In this document: positions 43,211 through 49,804 of the stretch, piece by piece
Layout: each line of letters begins with the position of its first letter
Numbering within the stretch: position 1 is the stretch's first letter
NCBI RefSeq assembly: GCF_025153525.1
Contig: NZ_JANZNR010000009.1
Span: 1 to 54,420 of the forward strand
Length of the DNA stretch: 54,420 nucleotides
Reading direction: 5' to 3'
Origin: Psychroserpens sp. SPM9
GTDB lineage: Bacteria; Bacteroidota; Bacteroidia; Flavobacteriales; Flavobacteriaceae
The notes under the pieces: model-generated
Database searches by the model: none
What the model saw: the letters and a program-made list of their open reading frames with translations, nothing else
What the model was told of the DNA's origin: nothing
Translations under genes and position numbers: made by a program

Positions 43211-44071
43211 ATGAAAGAAGAAAAAATAATTGTCCCAGCAAATGGCTATCTCATGCTCTTTGTATTCCTTATACTCTTTTTTGGAAGCATCGCAGCCATG
43301 ATAATCATGAAAAACCCAATTTTTATCATATCTATAGTCATGGCTCTTTTTATTGCTCCAGGATTTATTATGGTACAACCTAATGGTTCAAGAGTTCTTT
43401 TGTTATTTGGAAAATACATTGGAACTGTCAAAAAGAATGGGTTCTATTGGGTTAATCCATTTTATACTAAAAAGAAAATCTCTTTACGTGCAAGAAACTT
43501 TGACAGTGAGCGCTTGAAAGTCAATGATAAACTTGGTAATCCTGTCATGATTAGTACCATTTTGGTTTGGCGTGTTCAAAACACTTACAAAGCAGCTTTT
43601 GATGTTGATATCTACGAGAATTTTGTACGTGTACAAACCGATGCTGCGGTTCGTAAGCTAGCAAGCATGTATCCTTATGACAATTTTGCAGATGAAGGTC
43701 ACGATGAAGATATCACCTTACGATCTAGTGTCAATGAAGTGAGTAATGCCTTAGAAAAGGAAATTGATGAACGCTTATCTATTGCCGGAATTGAAGTCCT
43801 AGAAGCACGAATTGGCTATTTGGCCTATGCGCAAGAAATAGCAAACGCAATGCTTAAGCGCCAACAAGCAACAGCTATTGTAGCTGCCCGACATAAAATT
43901 GTGGAAGGCGCAGTGAGCATGGTCGAAATGGCACTTGAAGAACTAGGAAAAAAGCAAATTGTAGATTTAGATGAAGAACGCAAAGCTGCCATGGTAAGCA
44001 ACCTTATGGTTATCCTTTGTGGTGATAAAGATGCTTCACCTGTTTTAAACACAGGAACCTTAAATCATTAA
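43211..44071 (+). CDS. SPFH/Band 7 domain membrane protein
   Basis: The 286-residue protein has two N-terminal membrane segments (YLMLFVFLILFFGSIAAM and FIISIVMALFIAPGFIMV). An SPFH domain follows (about 57-215: NGSRVLLLFGKYIGTVKKNG, NPVMISTILVWRVQ, VQTDAAVRKLASMYP, GIEVLEARIGYLAYAQEIA). The C-terminal helix (QQATAIVAARHKIVEGAVSM) is of the flotillin/prohibitin type. Such proteins form large membrane rings or scaffolds. It heads a tight operon of six short genes ending with a ribbon-helix-helix protein. Its partner processes are unknown here. Confidence 0.93.
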   Translation: MKEEKIIVPANGYLMLFVFLILFFGSIAAMIIMKNPIFIISIVMALFIAPGFIMVQPNGSRVLLLFGKYIGTVKKNGFYWVNPFYTKKKISLRARNFDSERLKVNDKLGNPVMISTILVWRVQNTYKAAFDVDIYENFVRVQTDAAVRKLASMYPYDNFADEGHDEDITLRSSVNEVSNALEKEIDERLSIAGIEVLEARIGYLAYAQEIANAMLKRQQATAIVAARHKIVEGAVSMVEMALEELGKKQIVDLDEERKAAMVSNLMVILCGDKDASPVLNTGTLNH

Positions 44072-44072
44072 A

Positions 44073-44264
44073 ATGAATAAAAAACAAACTTACAGTATTG
44101 CACTCGGTGTCGCTTTTGGTACCAGTTTCGGAACAACAGCTGGCGCTGTTATAGGAAACGTTGCTATGGGCGTTGTTTATGGTTCATTACTAGGAACTGT
44201 TATCGGTGTAGTTTTAGCATTAGTCGTCTTTAAAAATGAAAATGACCAAACAAATCGTGAATAA
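44073..44264 (+). CDS. Glycine-zipper membrane protein
   Basis: This 63-residue protein starts one base after the SPFH stop codon. It consists of two glycine- and alanine-rich hydrophobic helices (ALGVAFGTSFGTTAGAVIG and AMGVVYGSLLGTVIGVVLAL) and a charged tail (FKNENDQTNRE). The GxxxG spacing fits tight helix packing in the membrane. I know no function. Its place in the operon suggests it works with the SPFH protein. Confidence 0.8.
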   Translation: MNKKQTYSIALGVAFGTSFGTTAGAVIGNVAMGVVYGSLLGTVIGVVLALVVFKNENDQTNRE

Positions 44265-44266
44265 CT

Positions 44267-44425
44267 ATGAAAGAATATAAAGTGGTAAGTTGGAAAATGG
44301 GGATTTCCAATAACAACAAAAAATTAGAAAATACGCTCAACGAATACGCAATTTCTGGATGGCGAGTCATCCATGTAGCTGAACAAAGTGCACGAATCAT
44401 TTTTGAGCGCGATAAAAACAGATAA
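44267..44425 (+). CDS. DUF4177-like small protein
   Basis: This 52-residue protein was found by reading the gap between its neighbours: MKEYKVVSWKMGISNNNKKL, then NTLNEYAISGWRVIHVAEQS and a short end. The pattern of a YKVV strand, a helix ending in GWRVI and a final strand is that of DUF4177, a small cytosolic fold of unknown function. It starts two bases after the glycine-zipper stop codon and ends one base before the next gene. Confidence 0.82.
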   Translation: MKEYKVVSWKMGISNNNKKLENTLNEYAISGWRVIHVAEQSARIIFERDKNR

Positions 44426-44426
44426 T

Positions 44427-44933
44427 ATGAAATCTGAACGACCAAAAATAAAAGTCCCTTGGGAACCTTTAGATATCATCACCGATTTGATATCTATCAG
44501 CCTCATTGTAGCGATGATTGCATATACCCTACTTTATTTTGGAGAATTGTCAGATACCATTCCAACCCATTTTAATGCCTCTGGAGAAGCGGACGGCTTT
44601 AATGATAAGATTTATATTTGGATGCTGCCTCTTGTTGGTGTGTTTACATTTTCTTTGTTATTTTTTCTGAACACAAAGCCACATATACATAATTATATGG
44701 TTCCTATTACCGAAGATAATGCTTTAAAAAACTACAGATTTAGTACGCGAGTACTTCGGTTCACCAATTTGTTTGTAGCCATCATTTTTTCCGTTATTCA
44801 ATATATTATGGTTGAAAAAGGGCGTGGTAATCCCATTCGTCTTGGCGGATGGTTTTTGCCTGTGGTTATTGGATTTAGCATTTTGCTACCAATATTCATA
44901 TTCGTATATAACAAAAAACTTAATGCTAAATGA
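44427..44933 (+). CDS. DUF1648 membrane protein
   Basis: I place the start at the ATG at 44427 (MKSERPKIKV, 168 residues); the open frame extends 13 codons upstream into the DUF4177-like gene. The DUF1648 signature is IPTHFNASGEADGFNDK, and four membrane helices surround it. Family members such as SdpI act as immunity or signal proteins in Bacillus, but most are uncharacterised. The TGA stop overlaps an ATG (ATGA) of a 22-residue frame. Confidence 0.88.
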   Translation: MKSERPKIKVPWEPLDIITDLISISLIVAMIAYTLLYFGELSDTIPTHFNASGEADGFNDKIYIWMLPLVGVFTFSLLFFLNTKPHIHNYMVPITEDNALKNYRFSTRVLRFTNLFVAIIFSVIQYIMVEKGRGNPIRLGGWFLPVVIGFSILLPIFIFVYNKKLNAK

Positions 44934-44998
44934 TTTTAAACGTTGCATATCTGTTTTTAGTTTTTATATTAAGTCTAATACTATTAGTTATAAAGTAA
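44930..44998 (+). CDS. 22-residue membrane micropeptide
   Basis: This short frame starts at an ATG that overlaps the stop of the DUF1648 gene as ATGA. It reads MILNVAYLFLVFILSLILLV and ends in IK, which is one complete membrane helix with a positive end. It stops four bases before the ribbon-helix-helix gene. The tight overlap and the perfect helix suggest it is real; there is no proof of translation from sequence alone. Confidence 0.5.
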   Translation: MILNVAYLFLVFILSLILLVIK

Positions 44999-45001
44999 AA
45001 C

Positions 45002-45181
45002 ATGTCAAAAAAGAAAGCATTTGCATTACGAATCAATGAAGATATGCTCAAAGCAATCGAGAAATGGGCTTCTGATGAGTTTCGAAGTACCAATGGTCAG
45101 ATTGAATGGATGCTGATGCAATACCTTAAAGAAAAAAACAGGCAACCCAAACCTAAAAAAACAGATCACAGCGACTCTTAA
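45002..45181 (+). CDS. Arc-like ribbon-helix-helix protein
   Basis: This 59-residue protein was found in the gap before the DUF819 gene. MSKKKAFALRINEDMLKAIE gives the ribbon and first helix, and KWASDEFRSTNGQIEWMLMQ gives the second helix of an Arc-type DNA-binding fold. A Lys/Pro-rich tail follows. It may regulate its own operon. The terminator hairpin begins at its last codons, so this is the last gene. Confidence 0.88.
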   Translation: MSKKKAFALRINEDMLKAIEKWASDEFRSTNGQIEWMLMQYLKEKNRQPKPKKTDHSDS

Positions 45182-45197
45182 TTGAATCGCTTTTTTT
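45170..45197 (+). terminator. SPFH operon terminator
   Basis: AGCGACTC and GAATCGCT pair with one mismatch around a 6-base loop, followed by seven T residues. It overlaps the stop codon of the ribbon-helix-helix gene. Confidence 0.75.
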
Positions 45198-45213
45198 ATG
45201 CGCTTTAATTTTG
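45182..45213 (+). promoter_or_regulatory. Promoter candidate of the DUF819 gene
   Basis: TAATTTTG at 45206-45213 matches the -7 consensus. A TTG at 45182-45184 lies 21 bases upstream, one more than usual, inside the preceding terminator. Confidence 0.45.
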
Positions 45214-45243
45214 GTATTTTGCAGGCACTAACACATTTCAAAT

Positions 45244-46554
45244 ATGGATACGACACCTTTATTTACTAATGATACTATTGTTTTTGGAATCCTAATGCTC
45301 GCATTAGGGTTTGTATTTGTCACCGAATCTATAAAAACCGGGTTTTGGCCTCAGTTTTATAAAATTGTTCCTGGTTTATTTATGGCTTATATGATTCCAG
45401 CTATTTTGACTACTACCGGACTTATTTCTCCGGAATGGAAAACCGTTTCTGAAACAGGAGAAGTCACAGAACATAGTACAAGTTTATATTATGTTGCCAG
45501 TCGTTATTTATTACCTGCTGCATTGGTTTTAATGACCTTAAGCATCGATTTAAAAGCTGTTTTTAATCTCGGCTGGAAAGCTTTGGTTATGTTTTTTACA
45601 GGAACTTTAGGAATTGTTATTGGAGGACCAATCGCTATACTTATAATCGCTGCTATTTCGCCTGAAACTGTTGGTGGCGCAGGTCCAGATGCTGTTTGGA
45701 GAGGTTTATCAACACTTGCAGGAAGCTGGATTGGTGGTGGTGCCAATCAAACTGCAATGTTAGAAATATATGAATACAATCAAGCTAAATATGGTGCTAT
45801 GGTATTTGTCGATATCGTCGTTGCTAATATATGGATGGCAGTCATTTTAATAGGAATAGGAAAACGTAATCGTATCAATAAATGGTTAAAAGCCGACACC
45901 TCTTCAATTGAAGATCTCAAAGAAAAAGTATCGACATTTTCAGAAAGTGTAAAACGCAATCCGTCGCTTACAGATCTTATGATTATTGGAGCCATTGCTT
46001 TCGGAACTGTTAGTCTTTCACATTTATGTTCTAACTTTTTAGCACCTTTCTTTGAAAACTTAGTTGCAGGTATCGAATCACAAACAACACGTAATTTATT
46101 TACGTTTTTAGGTTCAAAATTCTTTTGGATGATTAGTATTGCTACTTTAATTGCCATTCTGCTTTCCAATACAAAAGCACGCAATTACGAAGGTGCTGGT
46201 GCCAGTAAATTTGGAAGCGTGTTTATTTATATTCTTGTTGCAACTATCGGAATGAAAATGGATCTTACTCTTATTTTTGACAACCTAGGCCTCATTGGTA
46301 TCGGTATTATCTGGATGAGTATTCATGCCTTACTCCTTATTGGAGTTGCCAAACTTATCAAAGCACCTTATTTCTTTTTAGCGGTCGGAAGTCAAGCTAA
46401 TGTTGGTGGTGCAGCCTCTGCTCCTATTGTTGCGTCTGCCTTTCATCCGTCGCTGGCAACTGTAGGCGTACTCCTAGCAGTATTTGGATATGCCATTGGA
46501 ACTATTGCTGCTATTGGTTGTACTATTTTAATGGAATTAGCCGCTGCAGGTTAG
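45244..46554 (+). CDS. DUF819 family membrane protein
   Basis: The 436-residue protein has about ten membrane segments with many glycines. Typical DUF819 (YjcL-like) stretches are seen: WRGLSTLAGSWIGGGANQTA, FVDIVVANIWMAV, SNTKARNYEGAGASKFGS and GSQANVGGAASAPIVASAF. The internal repeat (GGGANQTAM and SQANVGGAAS) suggests a two-fold transporter-like build. The substrate is unknown. It appears monocistronic, with the DUF4369 gene 50 bases downstream. Confidence 0.92.
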   Translation: MDTTPLFTNDTIVFGILMLALGFVFVTESIKTGFWPQFYKIVPGLFMAYMIPAILTTTGLISPEWKTVSETGEVTEHSTSLYYVASRYLLPAALVLMTLSIDLKAVFNLGWKALVMFFTGTLGIVIGGPIAILIIAAISPETVGGAGPDAVWRGLSTLAGSWIGGGANQTAMLEIYEYNQAKYGAMVFVDIVVANIWMAVILIGIGKRNRINKWLKADTSSIEDLKEKVSTFSESVKRNPSLTDLMIIGAIAFGTVSLSHLCSNFLAPFFENLVAGIESQTTRNLFTFLGSKFFWMISIATLIAILLSNTKARNYEGAGASKFGSVFIYILVATIGMKMDLTLIFDNLGLIGIGIIWMSIHALLLIGVAKLIKAPYFFLAVGSQANVGGAASAPIVASAFHPSLATVGVLLAVFGYAIGTIAAIGCTILMELAAAG

Positions 46555-46604
46555 TATTTAAAAAATAATTATAAGATATTTGCCCTCTTAAAATTTAAAA
46601 CTAA

Positions 46605-47309
46605 ATGAAGCATATTATTGTTCTATTTATCGGATTCTTACTCGTGTCTTGTGGAAATGAAACACAACATGATTTTACACTTATAGGTCATGTCAAAGGT
46701 TTAAAGAAAGGAAACGTTTACCTCCAAAAACAGCAAGATACTGTTATGGTCACTTTAGATTCGATGGAAGTGAATGGTCATTCTAATTTTGAATTGCATA
46801 CCGACTTAGAGGAACCTGAAATTTTATTTCTGAAATTAGACAAAAATGATAACGAAGAAGGCACTGTTGCTTTTTTTGCAGACAAAGGAATCACAGAAAT
46901 TAATTCAACCCTAAAAAACTTCAACTTTGACGCTGTAATCAAAGGGTCTAAACAGCAAGAAGTACTCGATGAATATCTCCTCATGATGTCAAAATTTAAT
47001 GACAAAAATTTAGACATGATTAAAGAGAGTTTAGAATCTCAACAAGCTAAAGACACTATTAAAACTAAGGATTTAGAAACCCGTTTTGATCAACTCCTAA
47101 AGCAAAAGTACTTGTACACTATAAATTTTGCGGTTAATCATCCCGATAGTGAAGTAGCTCCTTATTTAGCCATCAGTGAAGTACCAAATACGAGCATCAA
47201 ATTTTTGGAAGACATCTATAATGCCTTAACAGAAAACATTAAAGCTTCTAAATATGGTAAACAACTTAAAGTGTATATTGACGATCGAAAAGCTGAAGAA
47301 GCTCAATAA
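46605..47309 (+). CDS. DUF4369 lipoprotein
   Basis: The 234-residue protein has a lipoprotein signal (IVLFIGFLLVSCGNE). The DUF4369 domain is seen in FTLIGHVKGLKKGNVYLQKQ, LDSMEVNGHSNFELHT, EPEILFLKLDKND and VAFFADKGITEINSTL. In Bacteroidetes this domain often precedes a thioredoxin fold, but here no CXXC domain follows; the C-terminal part is a helical region (HPDSEVAPYLAISEV) without it. A terminator shared with the tRNA gene follows. Confidence 0.9.
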   Translation: MKHIIVLFIGFLLVSCGNETQHDFTLIGHVKGLKKGNVYLQKQQDTVMVTLDSMEVNGHSNFELHTDLEEPEILFLKLDKNDNEEGTVAFFADKGITEINSTLKNFNFDAVIKGSKQQEVLDEYLLMMSKFNDKNLDMIKESLESQQAKDTIKTKDLETRFDQLLKQKYLYTINFAVNHPDSEVAPYLAISEVPNTSIKFLEDIYNALTENIKASKYGKQLKVYIDDRKAEEAQ

Positions 47310-47327
47310 ACAAAAACGATAGTGCAC

Positions 47328-47361
47328 AAAAAAAGTCTCCAGTAAATTGGAGACTTTTTTT
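47328..47361. terminator. Bidirectional terminator between the DUF4369 gene and tRNA-Thr
   Basis: AAAAAAAGTCTCC and GGAGACTTTTTTT form a perfect 13-bp stem with an 8-base loop. Confidence 0.93.
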
Positions 47362-47373
47362 ATTTGATTGAAG

Positions 47374-47447
47374 AGCCGATGGAGGGACTCGAACCCACGA
47401 CCTGCTGATTACAAATCAGCTGCTCTAGCCAGCTGAGCTACATCGGC
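47374..47447 (-). tRNA. tRNA-Thr (anticodon UGU)
   Basis: On the minus strand a full cloverleaf is present. The acceptor GCCGATG pairs with CATCGGC. The anticodon stem CTGAT/ATCAG encloses the loop TTTGTAA, so the anticodon is TGT. The T arm has GTTCGAGTC. The discriminator is U and no CCA is encoded. Confidence 0.97.
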
Positions 47448-47506
47448 GTTTTAAGAGGTGCAAATATAACATTGCTGGTTAAATTTGCAAATACTCTTAA
47501 AAAGAA

Positions 47507-47776
47507 TTAGCTCAATTTGTTTAATTTGTCGATTAACGCTCTTCCTTTGGTTTCTAGTTCATTATTGATTGCCTTAAAGTGTGCTTTCTTATTCTCAACA
47601 CTTTTATCATTTACCTTAGCAATCAATTCATCGAACGTTGCAATAGCTTCATCAATAATTGCTTCACTCTTCTTAGTGTCTTTGTCTGTGTTATTATATT
47701 CCCAAACATAAACCGCTTCTATAATATCTCCTAAAACAAAATTGATGTCTTTTTTCAGGTCTCTAATATTTGCCAT
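47507..47776 (-). CDS. Small helical protein of unknown function
   Basis: This 89-residue protein is charged and helical (IRDLKKDINFVLGDIIEAVY, KKSEAIIDEAIATFDELIAK, FKAINNELETKGRALIDKLN). It has no signal peptide or membrane helix. I recall similar small proteins in flavobacterial genomes but no function. It lies between manA and tRNA-Thr on the same strand. Confidence 0.78.
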   Translation of the reverse strand: MANIRDLKKDINFVLGDIIEAVYVWEYNNTDKDTKKSEAIIDEAIATFDELIAKVNDKSVENKKAHFKAINNELETKGRALIDKLNKLS

Positions 47777-47802
47777 AATTTTTATTTTTATTTGCTACAA
47801 AA

Positions 47803-48774
47803 TTAAACATAAACTTCTAATAGTTTTGCATTCGTAGAGGTTATTTTATAGGTCTTTATTGCAGAAGGAATTAATATCGTTTCGCCTTTCTTTAAAAACT
47901 CGGAAGCGTGCTCCGTTTCAATCATTGCTTCACCTTCTGTACACATATAAATATAGAATGAATCCTTTGTATTTAACTTCAAAATAGATCCTGTCACATG
48001 AAGAAAACTCGTTGTAAAATAAGGACAACTCACCATCTCATTAGAGATGTTTTTTTCTTTTTGATAATCTATTCTGAAGTCATTTTCCATATCAAAATCA
48101 AAAGCATCGATAGCTAAGTCGTTATGCAATGCTCTCTCATTACCATGATCGTCAACGCGGTCCCAATCATATACGCGATAGGTAATATCACTGGTTTGTT
48201 GAATTTCTGCAAGCATAACGCCTGCTCCAATTGCATGTACAAGACCAGCTTTAATGAAATAGGCATCTCCTGTTTTGACCTGATCAAAATTAAGAATCTT
48301 GGTTAAGGTTTTATTTTCGAGGTGTTTCAGATAAGTTTCTGAAGTCATTTTTTCGTTAAAACCTACAATTAGGTTCGCTGCTTCATCGGCTTGCATCACA
48401 TACCACATTTCTGTTTTTCCGAAGGAATCATGACGCTTGGATGCCAGTTCATCGTTGGGATGCAACTGAATAGACAAGTCTTCTTTGGCGTCAATAAATT
48501 TGATAAGCAATGGAAATTTGGTCCCAAATACTTCATAGTTTTTTTCGCCCAACACATCCGAAGTATAGGTTTCTAAAAGCTCTTTTAACGTTTGTCCTTT
48601 TAAACCACCATTGCTAATTACAGAGGTATCTCCTTCAACATCACTTATCTCCCAGCTTTCTCCAATATTAGGCAAATTAGAAGATTTATGAAGTAGTGAT
48701 TTTAATTTTTCACCTCCCCAAATTTTATCTTTTAAAATGGGCTGAAATTTAATAGGATATAAGGGTTCCTTCAT
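47803..48774 (-). CDS. manA: Mannose-6-phosphate isomerase, class I
   Basis: This enzyme interconverts mannose-6-phosphate and fructose-6-phosphate and feeds GDP-mannose or mannose use. The 323-residue protein is of the short class I (cupin) type. IWGGEKLKSLL, the zinc ligands in SIQLHPNDELA and KTEMWYVM, and VHAIGAGVMLAEIQQTSDIT are clear, as is YRVYDWDRVD. Its ATG overlaps the queD stop as ATGA, so manA, queD and idi are translationally coupled. Confidence 0.96.
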   Translation of the reverse strand: MKEPLYPIKFQPILKDKIWGGEKLKSLLHKSSNLPNIGESWEISDVEGDTSVISNGGLKGQTLKELLETYTSDVLGEKNYEVFGTKFPLLIKFIDAKEDLSIQLHPNDELASKRHDSFGKTEMWYVMQADEAANLIVGFNEKMTSETYLKHLENKTLTKILNFDQVKTGDAYFIKAGLVHAIGAGVMLAEIQQTSDITYRVYDWDRVDDHGNERALHNDLAIDAFDFDMENDFRIDYQKEKNISNEMVSCPYFTTSFLHVTGSILKLNTKDSFYIYMCTEGEAMIETEHASEFLKKGETILIPSAIKTYKITSTNAKLLEVYV

Positions 48775-49181
48775 ACTCCTGAATAACTTACAAAATTACG
48801 GGGTGTTTCAAATAATGTGATTTCTACATCAAAATCGGCATTAAGTTTCGGCTTTATTTTATTGTAGATGACCACGACAATATTTTCTGCAGTTGGATTA
48901 AGCGTTTTAAATTCGGGAACGTCCAGATTTAAATTTTTATGATCAAAAGCATCTTCGACTTCAGTTTTAATAATCTCTTTTAGCACTTTCATATCAACCA
49001 CATATCCTGTTTCTGGGTCTATTTCACCAGTGACACTTACTATAAGTTCATAGTTATGACCATGATAGTTAGGGTTATTACACTTTCCGAAGATAGCATC
49101 ATTCTTTTCAACGCTCCAATCTTTTCGATATAAACGATGAGCGGCATTAAAATGTGCTTTTCTGCTAACCGTTACCTTCAT
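48771..49181 (-). CDS. queD: 6-carboxytetrahydropterin synthase
   Basis: QueD turns dihydroneopterin triphosphate, the product of FolE, into 6-carboxytetrahydropterin for queuosine synthesis. The 136-residue protein shows the zinc His residues in HFNAAHRLYR and YHGHNYEL. The catalytic Cys is in FGKCNNPNYHG and the Asp/His pair in DHKNLNLD, and a Glu lies in NPTAENIVV. It overlaps idi upstream and manA downstream by four bases each. A pterin synthase-like PTPS role is the alternative, but queE is present. Confidence 0.95.
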   Translation of the reverse strand: MKVTVSRKAHFNAAHRLYRKDWSVEKNDAIFGKCNNPNYHGHNYELIVSVTGEIDPETGYVVDMKVLKEIIKTEVEDAFDHKNLNLDVPEFKTLNPTAENIVVVIYNKIKPKLNADFDVEITLFETPRNFVSYSGV

Positions 49182-49705
49182 AGCTTTGAAATATTTATAT
49201 GTTCATAAAACTTATCGAAAATGATTTTAAACCATGCGGTATATTGTTCTGGGTGTAATTCTATATCAACCTTTACAGCTTCTAGAGACATCCATTTCCA
49301 GGCTTCAACTTCATCAGGGTTAATCGTAGGCTCATCATTAAAATGTCCAATTAAAACATGATCGTATTCATGTTCGGTCAACCCATTGTCAAAAGGAGCT
49401 TTATAGATAAATGAAATGCTTTCTTTTAAGTGCGTAACAAATCCCATTTCTTCCATTAAACGACGTTTGCCTGCCTCAAGGTTTGATTCACCTTCTCTTT
49501 GATGACTACAACACGTGTTGGTCCATAATAAAGGTGAATGGTATTTATGTCTGGCACGTTGTTGCAACATCAATTCATTATTATCATTAAAGATAAATAC
49601 TGAAAATGCACGATGCAATAGCGCTTTCTCATGAGCTTCCAGTTTTGGCATTGTGCCTATTTGCTCATCGTTTTCGTTTACAAGAATTACATGTTCTTCT
49701 GTCAT
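49178..49705 (-). CDS. idi: Isopentenyl-diphosphate delta-isomerase, type 1
   Basis: Idi interconverts IPP and DMAPP for isoprenoid synthesis (menaquinone, carotenoids, undecaprenyl lipids). The 175-residue protein is of the Nudix type. The active-site Cys is in WTNTCCSHQREGES, the Nudix-type Glu cluster in RRLMEEMGF and the metal Glu pair in EHEYDHVLIG. It is the first gene of the idi-queD-manA unit, with a -7 box next to its start. The coupling of three unrelated pathways is odd but not rare. Confidence 0.95.
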   Translation of the reverse strand: MTEEHVILVNENDEQIGTMPKLEAHEKALLHRAFSVFIFNDNNELMLQQRARHKYHSPLLWTNTCCSHQREGESNLEAGKRRLMEEMGFVTHLKESISFIYKAPFDNGLTEHEYDHVLIGHFNDEPTINPDEVEAWKWMSLEAVKVDIELHPEQYTAWFKIIFDKFYEHINISKL

Positions 49706-49712
49706 ATATAAA

Positions 49713-49720
49713 CAAAAATA
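49713..49720 (-). promoter_or_regulatory. -7 box close to the idi start
   Basis: The minus strand reads TATTTTTG, an exact match. The idi ATG begins seven bases after the box, so the mRNA leader would be only a few bases long. Confidence 0.5.
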
Positions 49721-49752
49721 ACAACTATAAATTTAAAAAACATAAGAAATAA

Positions 49753-49780
49753 AAAAGCTGCCTTTAAAAAGACAGCTTTT
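49753..49780 (-). terminator. Terminator of the surface-protein operon
   Basis: AAAAGCTG and CAGCTTTT form the stem core, extended with a mismatch, and an A-run on the left gives the U-run on the minus strand. Confidence 0.75.
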
Positions 49781-49804
49781 AACTTTTATTTAATAAATGC
49801 AGAC

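Noticed and set aside
43196-43431. Minus-strand frames over the start of the SPFH gene
   Set aside because: They overlap a clear SPFH gene and its start region; translations have no plausible features.
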